From assembly GCA_963739245.1 (NCBI GenBank), contig CAVTZP010000009.1:16433-80432 (forward strand): a stretch of DNA of 64,000 nt, written 5' to 3'. A model generated the notes under the pieces. It did no database searches. It had not been told where the DNA came from and saw only the letters and a program-made list of their open reading frames with translations. Positions 1 to 7,750 of the stretch are shown in pieces; the first letter of the stretch is position 1, and each line of letters opens with the position of its first letter. Both the position numbers and the translations under genes were made by a program. The DNA is from CAVTZP01 sp963739245 (GTDB lineage: Bacteria; Chloroflexota; Dehalococcoidia; Dehalococcoidales; BS750m-G39).

Positions 1-481
1 CATTGGGAAAAAAGGAGAGTAAGAGAAAGCCACCAATAACTGCCACCCAGAGGGGGAGCGGGGCTGGTATGGGGAAGATAAAGACCCTCAACCTTGGTCT
101 CATCGCAGTAAGCACTCCTCCTAGGGCGAAGATGGCTCCTGAGGCACCTATAGCTGGGAGAGAGTGCGGTGGAATAAAGAGATACAAGATGTTCCCCAGT
201 ATGCCTCCGCAAAAGTAGGTGATAAGGAAATTTCTTACCCCAATCAACTGGCAGAGGTAGCCTCCAAAGAAATAGAGGGTTAACATGTTGGTTAAGATAT
301 GCCATATGCCCCCATGGATAAAGAGGTTGGTCACCAATGTCCACGGTCTATCTAAAAAGCCTGCTGGCTGCAGCCCAAGAATCGGGATAAGGTCTGGCTT
401 TATAAAAGTAGCGAAGAATAATAGAAAATTTATACCTATTAGAAGCCAGACCGCAGTTAGATTGAAACCTCGGTATCTCAT
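1..481 (-). CDS. Rhomboid family intramembrane serine protease (3' end outside window)
   Basis: The minus-strand frame opens at ATG 481 behind a good ribosome site (AAGGGAG) and stays open to the window edge, giving the first 160 residues. It has several hydrophobic segments and the rhomboid hallmarks: an HGGIWHILTNM segment (the family H-x3-N region, about residues 57-67) and GASGAIFAL (the GxSG nucleophile Ser, about residue 115). Rhomboids cleave transmembrane substrates inside the membrane. The partner catalytic His would lie beyond the window. It follows the phosphoesterase gene by 14 bp and is probably the last visible gene of the macrodomain operon. Family assignment is firm from the motifs; the substrate is unknown. 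Confidence 0.88.
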   Translation of the reverse strand, partial: MRYRGFNLTAVWLLIGINFLLFFATFIKPDLIPILGLQPAGFLDRPWTLVTNLFIHGGIWHILTNMLTLYFFGGYLCQLIGVRNFLITYFCGGILGNILYLFIPPHSLPAIGASGAIFALGGVLTAMRPRLRVFIFPIPAPLPLWVAVIGGFLLLSFFPN

Positions 482-495
482 ATAACTCCCTTAAG

Positions 496-951
496 TTACA
501 GGCTTATTATCTCTCCCTTGACCTCTTTACCGACGATTAAAATCCCGAAGGAATTTCGTGCCTGACCGGGGTTAAAGAAAAGAATGCCATCCTTTACCTC
601 ATTCTTTGACTGGTGGGAATGACCAAAAATAACAACGTCAACACCCTCAAATATCTTCCCTACCCTATCCTCTATGCCATAGGGAGCACCCCAGCCATGA
701 ATAATTCCAATCCTTTTCCCCTCTATCTCAAGAAACTCCTTTTCCGGGAGAACCCGCTTAAGCTCCTCTGAATCCATATTACCCCGCACCGCCTTTATCT
801 CCCCCAGCCGCTTTAAGCCATCAAGTACACCCTTAGCCACAAAATCTCCGGTATGAACTATCAGGTCTACCTTGGCCAGGGTAACCAATATGCGGTCAGG
901 AATTTCAGCAAATGAAGTTATGTGAGTATCAGAGAGTACCCCTATTCTCAT
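496..951 (-). CDS. YfcE/MJ0936-type metallophosphoesterase
   Basis: A 151-residue calcineurin-like phosphoesterase with the metal-ligand motifs in order: SDTH (residues 7-10), HTGD near 33-36, RGNMD near 57, IIHGWG near 83, and FGHSH near 109. The length is typical of the small YfcE family, which hydrolyses phosphodiesters with Mn or Ni in vitro; physiological substrates are mostly unknown. Its ATG overlaps the stop of the macrodomain gene (ATGA), so the two are translationally coupled. The pairing with a macrodomain hints at nucleotide or ADP-ribose derivative turnover, but that is inference. Confidence 0.88.
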   Translation of the reverse strand: MRIGVLSDTHITSFAEIPDRILVTLAKVDLIVHTGDFVAKGVLDGLKRLGEIKAVRGNMDSEELKRVLPEKEFLEIEGKRIGIIHGWGAPYGIEDRVGKIFEGVDVVIFGHSHQSKNEVKDGILFFNPGQARNSFGILIVGKEVKGEIISL

Positions 952-1508
952 ATCACCTCCTCAAAGGCAGAGGCGTAAGCCTCATAGGTTCTGGAGTCAA
1001 AGAGGACAAACACCACCCCTTTTAGCGAGGTGACCTGCTCTCTAAGAAATGAAACTACGGCGGCAGTCGCTACCCTTGCCGCCTCAGCCAGTGGATAGCC
1101 GTAGGCACCAGTGCTTATTGAGGGAAAGGAGATACTGGTTAGATTATGGGCTGCTGCCAGTTTCAGGCTCTGCCTATAGGCACTTTCCAGTAGAGATGCC
1201 TCGCCTTTCTTTCCACCCTGCCAGATAGGACCAACGGTGTGAATCACATGCTTTGCCACCAGATTACCTCCAGTGGTGATGACCGCCTTACCGGTAGGTA
1301 AGCGTCCTTGACTGGCCACAATCTGCTTGCACTCCTCCAGGATAGCCGGACCTCCGGCGCGATGAATAGCACCATCAACACCACCCCCACCTATCAGCCC
1401 GGCGTTGGCCGCATTAACTATGGCATCTGTAGCCTGCTTGGTGATATCCCCCTGGATTATGGATAACCTTGCCTGGTTAATTATAACTTCCCTAGCTTGC
1501 TTCTCCAT
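948..1508 (-). CDS. Macrodomain protein, O-acetyl-ADP-ribose deacetylase type
   Basis: A 186-residue single macrodomain. It shows GDIT near residue 20, the NAAN segment (VNAANAGLIGGGGVDGAIHRAGG, about 31-53) that lines the ADP-ribose pocket, and the second loop SISTGAYGYP near 131-140. This is the MacroD/YmdB pattern; such enzymes hydrolyse O-acetyl-ADP-ribose and mono-ADP-ribosyl esters. First gene of an operon with the phosphoesterase and the rhomboid protease. A possible promoter lies upstream at 1526-1554. Family is secure; the cellular substrate is not. Confidence 0.9.
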   Translation of the reverse strand: MEKQAREVIINQARLSIIQGDITKQATDAIVNAANAGLIGGGGVDGAIHRAGGPAILEECKQIVASQGRLPTGKAVITTGGNLVAKHVIHTVGPIWQGGKKGEASLLESAYRQSLKLAAAHNLTSISFPSISTGAYGYPLAEAARVATAAVVSFLREQVTSLKGVVFVLFDSRTYEAYASAFEEVI

Positions 1509-1525
1509 TTCGTTACTCTTTCCCC

Positions 1526-1554
1526 ATTATATAGTTGACATGGTTAGGAGTCTA
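1526..1554 (-). promoter_or_regulatory. Possible promoter of the macrodomain operon
   Basis: On the minus strand a perfect -10 (TATAAT, 1526-1531) is preceded by 17 bp and a weak -35 (TAGACT, 1549-1554). The -10 is 18 bp from the start codon at 1508. Supported by the -10 alone, so moderate. Confidence 0.45.
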
Positions 1555-1567
1555 GTTTTAGACCAAG

Positions 1568-1596
1568 TTGCACCAGGGCCTTAGATTTGCTAAACT
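1568..1596 (+). promoter_or_regulatory. Promoter of the tRNA-Lys gene
   Basis: TTGCAC (1568-1573), a 17-bp spacer and TAAACT (1591-1596) sit 13 bp before the tRNA 5' end. Spacing and position fit a housekeeping sigma factor promoter. Confidence 0.6.
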
Positions 1597-1609
1597 AGCT
1601 TGAATTTAT

Positions 1610-1682
1610 GGGCCGTTAGCTCAGTTGGTAGAGCACCTGACTTTTAATCAGGTGGTCACAGGTTCGAGACCTGTACGGCCTA
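1610..1682 (+). tRNA. tRNA-Lys (anticodon TTT)
   Basis: A full cloverleaf can be drawn by eye: a 7-bp acceptor (GGGCCGT with ACGGCCT, the first pair a G.T), a D arm with GCTC/GAGC, an anticodon stem CCTGA/TCAGG with loop CTTTTAA, a T arm ACAGG-TTCGAGA-CCTGT, and discriminator A. The anticodon TTT reads lysine codons. CCA is not encoded. A promoter precedes it and a hairpin terminator follows. Confidence 0.96.
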
Positions 1683-1711
1683 CAACCCCCTTAGAGATTC
1701 AAGCGCATAAA

Positions 1712-1745
1712 AAAGCTACCGCTGGTTTTATCCAGCGGTAGCTTT
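1712..1745. terminator. Bidirectional hairpin terminator after tRNA-Lys
   Basis: A perfect 14-bp inverted repeat (AAAGCTACCGCTGG, 6-base loop, CCAGCGGTAGCTTT). A-rich flank lies on the left and TTTAAATT on the right, so it can stop the tRNA transcript and the convergent minus-strand ftsZ-side operon. Confidence 0.8.
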
Positions 1746-1765
1746 AAATTCATAAAACTGGCCAA

Positions 1766-1954
1766 CTAGGCATGAGTGACAGCATAAACGGCAGCATAAA
1801 TGGTAAAGGCGATAATAGTTATCAGGATGATACAAGCGAGAATCACGGCCAGTCGCGTCCGTTTTGTCTTGTAACCCAGATAATCACCGAACAACATCGC
1901 TACCGCCGCCGCGACTATTATCACAAGATACTTAACAGCTGTTTCTAATTCCAT
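1766..1954 (-). CDS. Small two-helix membrane protein
   Basis: A 62-residue protein with two predicted membrane segments (about residues 7-24 and 35-58) separated by a short basic loop (YKTKRTR). I do not recognise a family. It is the last gene before the tRNA terminator, 3 bp downstream of the small winged-helix gene, so probably co-transcribed with it and possibly with ftsZ. Function unknown; an accessory of the division operon is only a positional guess. Confidence 0.6.
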   Translation of the reverse strand: MELETAVKYLVIIVAAAVAMLFGDYLGYKTKRTRLAVILACIILITIIAFTIYAAVYAVTHA

Positions 1955-1957
1955 AGG

Positions 1958-2218
1958 TCACCTATCCGCGCTCAGCGAATATAAAGGAACAGGGCCATCA
2001 AGGTATCTTTTAATCACCCCATCATCGGTGAGGCGGTTAAGGGCGTGCTCGGTGTACCATTTATAGCCGTTCAAAGCATGAATAATGGCCAGCCGACTGA
2101 ATCGGGTACGAGGATGCCGTCCCAAAAAGAGAAGTACCTCCTGACAACCCTGGTCGTCAGTATACCCCCCAATTACTTCGTGCAACGTCTCTCTAGTAGC
2201 AATTTGAGAAGCAATCAT
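1958..2218 (-). CDS. Small winged-helix-like protein
   Basis: An 86-residue soluble protein. The middle (about residues 36-80) reads like a winged helix: a helix with RFSRLAIIHALNG, then an ALNRLTDDGVIKRY recognition-helix and turn, then a PLYSLS wing strand. It lies 42 bp downstream of ftsZ on the same strand. Probably DNA-binding or a protein-interaction wHTH; no target can be named. Real gene likely, given strand, spacing and composition. Confidence 0.6.
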   Translation of the reverse strand: MIASQIATRETLHEVIGGYTDDQGCQEVLLFLGRHPRTRFSRLAIIHALNGYKWYTEHALNRLTDDGVIKRYLDGPVPLYSLSADR

Positions 2219-2260
2219 CTTTTTTTTACCCTCCTTGTCAAGTATAGTCTAAAACCAAGG

Positions 2261-3340
2261 TTAAGACCGTTGTCCGGGGAGGACACGCCGGTACCGCAGG
2301 AAAGCGGGAATCCCCAGCTCCTCCTCGCTTTTCATTCCCTTAAGGACTTTCGTCATTCGCTTCTCCCAAGACACGCCAGCAAGAGCATCGTTGGAAGCAA
2401 AGCCGGTAGCGATAAGGGTCAGTCTGACATCATTGCCCATGTTCGGGTCAAGGACGACCCCAAAGATGACAATCGCCTCTGGGTCAACCGCCTGTTTGAT
2501 AACCTCAGCAGCATCATTAACCTCGTATAGGGTAAGGCTGCTGCCACCAGCAACATTGAATAACACCCCCTTTGCCCCTTCCATAGATACATCCAGAAGC
2601 GGGCTAGACAAAGCCTCTTTGGCGGCCTCCCTTGCCCGGTTTGTCCCGGAACCCCGACCGATAGACATCCATGCCGGACCAGCGCCCTTCATCACCGTTC
2701 GGATATCGGCAAAGTCAAGGTTAATGAGCCCGGGGACAGTGACCACCTCAGCGATTGCCTGCACCGCCTGGCAGAGAATATCATCAGCCATCCTGAAGGC
2801 GCCATCAACGCCTACCTTCTGGTCACAGAGCTCAAACAAACGGTCGTTAGGGATAATAATCAGGGTGTCCACTTTATCAATCAGATCCATAATCCCTTTC
2901 TCAGCAACCTCATTGCGGTGATTTCCCTCAAAGTCAAACGGGCAGGTGACGACGGCAATAGTGAGAGCACCAGTCAGCTTGACAGCTTGAGCTACTACTG
3001 ACGCTGAGCCGGTGCCAGTACCACCTCCCATACCGGCGGTGATAAACGCCATATCGGCTCCGGCAACCGCCTGCTTAATCTGCTCCAGGCTCTCCTCGGC
3101 AGCCTTCCGCCCTACTAAATGGTCACCACCAGCACCTAGACCGCGGGTGGACTGCTCACCGAGTTGGATGCGCACCGCCGCTTCAGTCACCGCTAGATGC
3201 TGGGCATCAGTATTCATGGCAATAAATTCAACGCCACGGATCTGCTCCCGAACCATTCGGGTGATGGCGTTGCAACCAGCCCCACCCAGACCAATAACCT
3301 TAATATTTGCTCCACTTGGGACATAACTTGCTTTTGACAT
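2261..3340 (-). CDS. ftsZ: Cell division protein FtsZ
   Basis: A 359-residue tubulin homologue that forms the cytokinetic ring. Visible features are the N-terminal Rossmann start (IKVIGLGGAGCNAI, about 13-26), the GTP-binding tubulin signature GGGTGTG at 105-111, and the T7-loop region NLDFADIRTVM near residue 207 that completes the GTPase site of the next subunit. A C-terminal IPAFLRYRR peptide resembles the conserved tail that binds FtsA. The tail linker is short. It lies 25 bp downstream of ftsA, the usual division pair, with no mur cluster visible. Confidence 0.97.
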   Translation of the reverse strand: MSKASYVPSGANIKVIGLGGAGCNAITRMVREQIRGVEFIAMNTDAQHLAVTEAAVRIQLGEQSTRGLGAGGDHLVGRKAAEESLEQIKQAVAGADMAFITAGMGGGTGTGSASVVAQAVKLTGALTIAVVTCPFDFEGNHRNEVAEKGIMDLIDKVDTLIIIPNDRLFELCDQKVGVDGAFRMADDILCQAVQAIAEVVTVPGLINLDFADIRTVMKGAGPAWMSIGRGSGTNRAREAAKEALSSPLLDVSMEGAKGVLFNVAGGSSLTLYEVNDAAEVIKQAVDPEAIVIFGVVLDPNMGNDVRLTLIATGFASNDALAGVSWEKRMTKVLKGMKSEEELGIPAFLRYRRVLPGQRS

Positions 3341-3365
3341 TTTCTCTTTCTCCTTTCACTGGTTT

Positions 3366-4574
3366 TTAACCAAAGAGCCGGAAAACTCCGGAAAAGACAT
3401 GGCCAGCTCCGGCCTTAGGTCGCCAGCTTTGTGATCTTGCGTTCCTTCTCTTCCATAAGAGAAGACCAACACTAGTGGCATAGGCTGGGTCATGCAGGCT
3501 ATCCGAGACACCATATAGGCTGAGGGGAACACCAATCCTTACCGGGAGTCGGGTTACCCTGCTTCCCAGTTCCGCAATCCCAAGAAGGTTGGCGCTACCC
3601 CCGGTGAGCACCAGCCCTGAAGGTGGGGCCTTGAAATAGTCGCTTTGCTGCAGCTGCAGTATCACCAGCCGCAGAAGCTCCTCAACCCGAACGCGGATAA
3701 TCTCGGAAAGGTCCTGGTAGGAGATATTATGCCCGTTTTCGGCAATGGTTTTATCGGGTGTTTTCCTACCCTTCTCAGTGACTGGGGTTACATCGCCATA
3801 CCTCTTCTTCATCTCCTCGGCGAGTTCAAAAGGAACCCCCAGACCAATAGAAACATCCCGAGTGATCTGATAACCGGCTACAGGCAGGACAGCGGTAAAG
3901 CAGACGCTGTTATCCTTAAACATGGCAAGGTCGGTGGTGCCACCGCCAATATCAGCAAGAAGGACACCATTTTGCTTTTCCTCGTCTATAAGGACAGCCT
4001 CGGCACTAGCCAGCGGCTCTAGAATAACATCCTCAATCTCAACACCAATACTACGAATGCACCTGGTTAGGGTCTGGATTGAGGCTACGGCTGCGGTAAT
4101 GATGTGTGCCTCAACATCAAGGCGGAAGCCATGCATGCCGACCGGGTTCTTCACCCCTTCCTGACCATCAACGGCGTAAGTGCGAGGAATGACGTGAAGC
4201 AGCTCTCGGTCACTCGGAACCTTAATGCTACGAACCGCCTCATCAACGCGTCTTAAGTCCTTAGGATGCACTATCTTGTCGCCCCGGCTAATGCTAACGA
4301 CCCCCCGGTTATTTACCGAGGCGACATGCCTGCCGGTAACGCCAATAAAGGCTGATTCCAGTTTGTGGCCTGCGACGTGCTCAGCTTCTCTTACTGAGTC
4401 TAGGATTGATTGCTTGGCTTCATTGAAATTAACCACCAAGCCATTTTGTAGCCCCTGGGTCGGGGCTATACCTACACCAAGGATTCGGGGTAGGTCATCG
4501 CCATCCACATCAGCCATGACGGTGCATACTTTAGTTGAGCCAACATCTATCGCCGCAATCTTAGTCTTTTTCAT
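3366..4574 (-). CDS. ftsA: Cell division protein FtsA
   Basis: A 402-residue actin-like ATPase that tethers FtsZ to the membrane. It has the phosphate-1 loop (AAIDVGSTKVCT, about 8-19), the FtsA-specific 1C subdomain after it, a second phosphate loop (LADIGGGTTDLA, near 206-217) and an adenosine loop (LTGGSANLLG, near 324). The extreme C-terminus (FSGVFRLFG) looks like the amphipathic membrane-targeting helix. Co-directional and adjacent to ftsZ. A short unknown gene lies just upstream. Confidence 0.95.
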   Translation of the reverse strand: MKKTKIAAIDVGSTKVCTVMADVDGDDLPRILGVGIAPTQGLQNGLVVNFNEAKQSILDSVREAEHVAGHKLESAFIGVTGRHVASVNNRGVVSISRGDKIVHPKDLRRVDEAVRSIKVPSDRELLHVIPRTYAVDGQEGVKNPVGMHGFRLDVEAHIITAAVASIQTLTRCIRSIGVEIEDVILEPLASAEAVLIDEEKQNGVLLADIGGGTTDLAMFKDNSVCFTAVLPVAGYQITRDVSIGLGVPFELAEEMKKRYGDVTPVTEKGRKTPDKTIAENGHNISYQDLSEIIRVRVEELLRLVILQLQQSDYFKAPPSGLVLTGGSANLLGIAELGSRVTRLPVRIGVPLSLYGVSDSLHDPAYATSVGLLLWKRRNARSQSWRPKAGAGHVFSGVFRLFG

Positions 4575-4601
4575 TTTCCCTCCTTTCTAGGACCAAACAC
4601 A

Positions 4602-4826
4602 TTATCCTTTTTGATCTCGGTTCGGATCTCGGTAGCGGATGTTCCACTTATGACACAGAGCATTAACGCAGCTCCTTATCTCGGGGTTGGTTGGTCGATT
4701 AAGGTCTGCCAGAAAACCATGGAGTAGTTCTCCGCCACTCATTCCCGGAGTCGGGTCTTCCGGCCCGGGCAGGTTGACATAGATTATCTCAGTCAACAGC
4801 TTCTGGAACTCTATTGCCGTACCCAA
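4602..4826 (-). CDS. Hypothetical 74-residue protein upstream of ftsA
   Basis: Opens at TTG 4826 behind a strong ribosome site (GGAGGGTGATTT), 27 bp before ftsA on the same strand. It is soluble, Pro- and Gly-rich near residues 19-32, with two Cys near 57 and 63 and a charged tail. No family recognised. The strong ribosome site and operon position support it as a gene. Confidence 0.5.
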   Translation of the reverse strand: MGTAIEFQKLLTEIIYVNLPGPEDPTPGMSGGELLHGFLADLNRPTNPEIRSCVNALCHKWNIRYRDPNRDQKG

Positions 4827-4929
4827 TGGAAATCACCCTCCTTTTCCTTTAATGTATACTGCATATCCTATATGTGTGCTGAAGCATGCGTCAACTTTTG
4901 TCTTTGTCAATCCTCGCGTGTCCTTTTAA

Positions 4930-5122
4930 ATTCCATTTAATTCCATTTCCAATTAAAACTAATTCCAAACTACAATTTTAGCACTGGAATTAGGGAGGGG
5001 AAAATGGGTTACTAAATGGAATTCTATCCCGCATCCTAGGGAATGGTAAGCTTCAGGCATAGAAATTCCACTTGATAAACAGCTAAAAACAAGCTGCCTC
5101 TTGAAATTCCAATTCCATTCCA
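4930..5122. repeat. Cluster of nine ATTCCA/TGGAAT hexamers (putative operator array)
   Basis: This 305-bp gap between the 74-residue gene and the DUF5343-like gene is AT-rich. ATTCCA occurs forward at 4930, 4940, 4962, 5065, 5106, 5112 and 5117, and inverted (TGGAAT) at 4985 and 5017. Three copies fill the spacer between the -35 and -10 boxes of the downstream promoter. The density is far above chance, which suggests a binding site array for a regulator. A weak minus-strand promoter-like pair (TTGACG 4889-4894, TATAGG 4867-4872) may serve the ftsA side. Confidence 0.6.
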
Positions 5123-5129
5123 ATATAAT
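5101..5129 (+). promoter_or_regulatory. Promoter of the DUF5343-like gene
   Basis: TTGAAA (5101-5106), exactly 17 bp, then TATAAT (5124-5129). The predicted start of transcription is about 5136, downstream of the first in-frame ATG at 5132, which makes ATG 5150 the likelier start codon. Three ATTCCA hexamers lie within the spacer. Confidence 0.7.
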
Positions 5130-5149
5130 TAATGAGCGGGGTAATTAAC

Positions 5150-5815
5150 ATGGTTGATGATAAAGGACGAAAACGTTTACCGCCCTATGTCTCTTATCGC
5201 ACTTTCCTGAACTTTACTGAGCGATTGGAACAGGGAATGCCCGCCCGGATTGACCGGAGCTACTGGAGTGATAGGTTAGCCGGTAGCACCGGCACCCAGC
5301 TTATGGCAGCACTGCGCTTCCTTGGCCTTATTGATACCGACGGCATACCAACAAGCCAATTAAGGCTGCTTATTTCCGCCAGGGGTGATAAAAGGGCAGA
5401 GCTTCTCCGACAGATAGCTACTGAATCGTATAACTTTGCTTTAGGGGGGACGTTTGATTTCCACCTTGCTACCTATGCGCAGCTAGAAGAAGTCTTTCAT
5501 CGTAATTTTGAGCTAGCCGATGATGTCAACCGCAAGTGCATCAAGTTTTTTGTCGCCCTAGCCAACAATGCTGGAATACCTTTATCGCCCTTCATAACCA
5601 AACGGTTGAGAACACTGACCACCAGTGCTGGAACTAAAGCCAAAAGAAAAAGTGCCAAACCAGATCAGAATTCAGTAATTTCACATGAAATCGCCGACGA
5701 GCTGGCGACAAAATTCCCCACCTTTGACCCAAGCTGGTCTGATGAGGTCAAGCTAAAGTGGTTTGATGCCTTTGACAAATTGCTAACGCGAAGCTTAGTT
5801 AAAGGTAAGAAATAG
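5150..5815 (+). CDS. DUF5343-like protein of unknown function
   Basis: A 221-residue soluble protein from ATG 5150 (an ATG at 5132 lies upstream of the predicted transcription start). The N-terminal two thirds (PPYVSYRTFLNFTERLEQG, RIDRSYW, GTQLMAALRFLGLID, about residues 10-60) resemble the DUF5343 family as I remember it, apparently a winged-helix-like fold followed by helices. A basic linker near residue 157-165 precedes a C-terminal helical segment (about 175-221). It is a lone plus-strand gene convergent with folC, preceded by the ATTCCA array. Function unknown; the helical N-terminus could bind its own operator, but that is a guess. Confidence 0.7.
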   Translation: MVDDKGRKRLPPYVSYRTFLNFTERLEQGMPARIDRSYWSDRLAGSTGTQLMAALRFLGLIDTDGIPTSQLRLLISARGDKRAELLRQIATESYNFALGGTFDFHLATYAQLEEVFHRNFELADDVNRKCIKFFVALANNAGIPLSPFITKRLRTLTTSAGTKAKRKSAKPDQNSVISHEIADELATKFPTFDPSWSDEVKLKWFDAFDKLLTRSLVKGKK

Positions 5816-5820
5816 TCAGC

Positions 5821-7140
5821 CTAGGCGAGTTTCTGCAGGTATTCCATCACCTCAGCAACAACAAAGATTGAGCCAGTGGCACAAATGAGGTCTTCGGGTT
5901 TTGCCCTAGCTAATGCCAGGTCTACGGCTGAGGTAACATCCCCTACCACCTCCGGGGTTATCCCCCGCTTTGAAAATTCAGCGGCAAGCCGGGCTGACTC
6001 CAGAGCCCGGGGGTGATGGGTGCAGGTAACAATAACTATACTGGAAAGAGGTACAAGCTCAGCAACTATCCCGGCGACATCCTTATCCGAGGAAACCCCC
6101 AAGATAAGGACCGCCCGGTCAAAATCAAAATACTCTCTAAGAGCCTCAGCTAGCCTCTTTGCTGAGTAAGCGTTATGGGCACAATCGACGATAAACCATG
6201 GCTTCTGCTTTAGAACCTGAAGCCGTCCTGGCCAGTGCACCTGCGCCAGTCCCGAAGCAATGCTCTCCACCGAAACCACCACTCCCCACTCAGCCAAAAT
6301 CTCCACTACCGCCACCGCTGTCGCCGCATTCTCTAACTGATACTCACCGAGTAAGGGAAGACTAAGGTTATATTTGCCTTTTATCCCGTTTAGTTTAAAC
6401 GACTGTCCCTCACTGCTAAAGGCTTCCCTCCTCCAGGTGATATCACTGCCTACCTTGACCAGCTTTACCCCCCGCTCCCGGCACACCCCTTCTATCACCG
6501 CCATTGCCTCTGGAAACTGGGGGGAAGATACCATAATGCTCCCCGGCTTGATAATACCAGCCTTCTCCGTGGCTATCTGAGTAAGAGTATTGCCCAGAAC
6601 CTCAGTATGGTCAAAACTTATGGAGGTGATGACAGAGACTCCAGGTTTAACCACATTGGTGGCATCAAGACGTCCCCCCATCCCCGTCTCCAGCACCTGA
6701 AAATCCACCCCCTTCTCCTTGAAATAGGCAAAAGTCAAGGCGGTGAGTAGTTCAAAGGTGGTAAGCTGACCAAAAGCGCCAAACTTATTCACAACCTCAA
6801 CCTCAGGCTTCAAAACATCCACTAAGCGGGCAAATTCATCCTCGGTAATAGGCGCCCCATCCACTTGTATCCTCTCGGTGAAGGCGTGAAGGTGGGGGGA
6901 GGTATAAAGCCCAGTTTTGTAGCCAGCTCTGGTCAGGATTGAGGCAATCATAGCCGCGGTGCTTCCCTTACCCTTGGTGCCAGCCACCTGAATCGGTATT
7001 GCCCCCACTTCAGGATTGCCCAATCTTTCCAGCAGCATCTCCATACGTCTTAAATCAAAGACGACCGCCGAGCGTGGGGCCCGCTCATAATCAGCGAAGC
7101 TCAAGACATAATCCAATGCCGCCGGGTAGTTCATAAGCAT
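5821..7140 (-). CDS. folC: Folylpolyglutamate synthase / dihydrofolate synthase
   Basis: A 439-residue Mur-ligase-family enzyme that adds glutamate to dihydropteroate or tetrahydrofolate with ATP. It has the P-loop GTKGKGSTAAMI (about 54-65), the FTSPHL-type segment (YTSPHLHAF, near 79-87), the ETGMGGRLDATN motif (about 151-162) and DCAHN (near 318-322) of the C-terminal domain. Length is normal. It ends the KamA/ATP-grasp operon, 74 bp after the GNAT gene; a possible own promoter lies in that gap (TTGACA, 16 bp, TAACAT). Folate polyglutamates would serve the pterin-dependent methyltransferase encoded elsewhere here. Confidence 0.94.
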   Translation of the reverse strand: MLMNYPAALDYVLSFADYERAPRSAVVFDLRRMEMLLERLGNPEVGAIPIQVAGTKGKGSTAAMIASILTRAGYKTGLYTSPHLHAFTERIQVDGAPITEDEFARLVDVLKPEVEVVNKFGAFGQLTTFELLTALTFAYFKEKGVDFQVLETGMGGRLDATNVVKPGVSVITSISFDHTEVLGNTLTQIATEKAGIIKPGSIMVSSPQFPEAMAVIEGVCRERGVKLVKVGSDITWRREAFSSEGQSFKLNGIKGKYNLSLPLLGEYQLENAATAVAVVEILAEWGVVVSVESIASGLAQVHWPGRLQVLKQKPWFIVDCAHNAYSAKRLAEALREYFDFDRAVLILGVSSDKDVAGIVAELVPLSSIVIVTCTHHPRALESARLAAEFSKRGITPEVVGDVTSAVDLALARAKPEDLICATGSIFVVAEVMEYLQKLA

Positions 7141-7214
7141 TATCGGTAAAGGTATGGGTTACGCACTAAAAGATAAGAGCCAGAAACTTTATGTTAACTT
7201 CATCCCCTATTATG

Positions 7215-7739
7215 TCAACCTCGGTCCCTATCATGCCTGGGACTTGGCTGCCGCCGGCGGAAGGTCTTGGCCAGCCAAACATGCTGACTGCTGACAGAGA
7301 AGCCCATCGTCCTAAAGAAGGCAATCGCTGCCTCATTTTCAGCTTCAGTATCAGCAATGACCATCCTCACCCCATCCTTCAGCAGTCTCTTCTCCAGCTC
7401 TCTATATAGACGGAGCCCGAGGTTAGTTCTCTGGAAAGCCTCACCCACCCCTATCCAGCTCAGGTAGCCGTACTTCTTCCATGCCGTGCCTTCCTTCTCA
7501 ATAGTAGTCGCCAGTATGAAGCCGACAATTTTGCCATTTGCCTCAGTCTCAGCCACCAGGCAGTAATCCGGGTCTGAACTGAAATACTCGGTTACCTCGT
7601 AAGGGTCCCAGGTTCGGTAGAGAATTGGGAACTCCTCGCTGCTAAAGAGCCTCTCGCCCAAGCGATACACAGAGCTGATATCATCTATCTCCATCTGCCT
7701 GATAATTGCCTTAGCCTTTCCCCTATTCCCCAACGGCAC
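7215..7739 (-). CDS. GNAT family N-acetyltransferase
   Basis: A 174-residue acetyl-CoA-dependent acetyltransferase. The GNAT core is clear: an N-terminal strand-helix (IRQMEIDDISSVYRLGERLF), an acceptor strand (GKIVGFILAT), the pyrophosphate-binding region in a modified form (VGEAFQRTNLGLRLYRELE, about 104-122) and the final AENEAAIAFFRTMGF segment (about 138-152). This ending resembles RimI-type N-acyltransferases. It lies 11 bp downstream of marC. The substrate cannot be read from the sequence. Confidence 0.82.
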   Translation of the reverse strand: MPLGNRGKAKAIIRQMEIDDISSVYRLGERLFSSEEFPILYRTWDPYEVTEYFSSDPDYCLVAETEANGKIVGFILATTIEKEGTAWKKYGYLSWIGVGEAFQRTNLGLRLYRELEKRLLKDGVRMVIADTEAENEAAIAFFRTMGFSVSSQHVWLAKTFRRRQPSPRHDRDRG

Positions 7740-7750
7740 AATTCCCCCTT

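Noticed and set aside
2045..4590. Long plus-strand reading frames opposite ftsZ and ftsA
   Set aside because: Ser/Pro/Arg-rich shadow frames of strongly conserved genes; no ribosome sites.
7166..7357. Minus-strand 63-codon frame overlapping the end of the GNAT gene
   Set aside because: No ribosome site and no family; the GNAT frame has the conserved ending and normal length.
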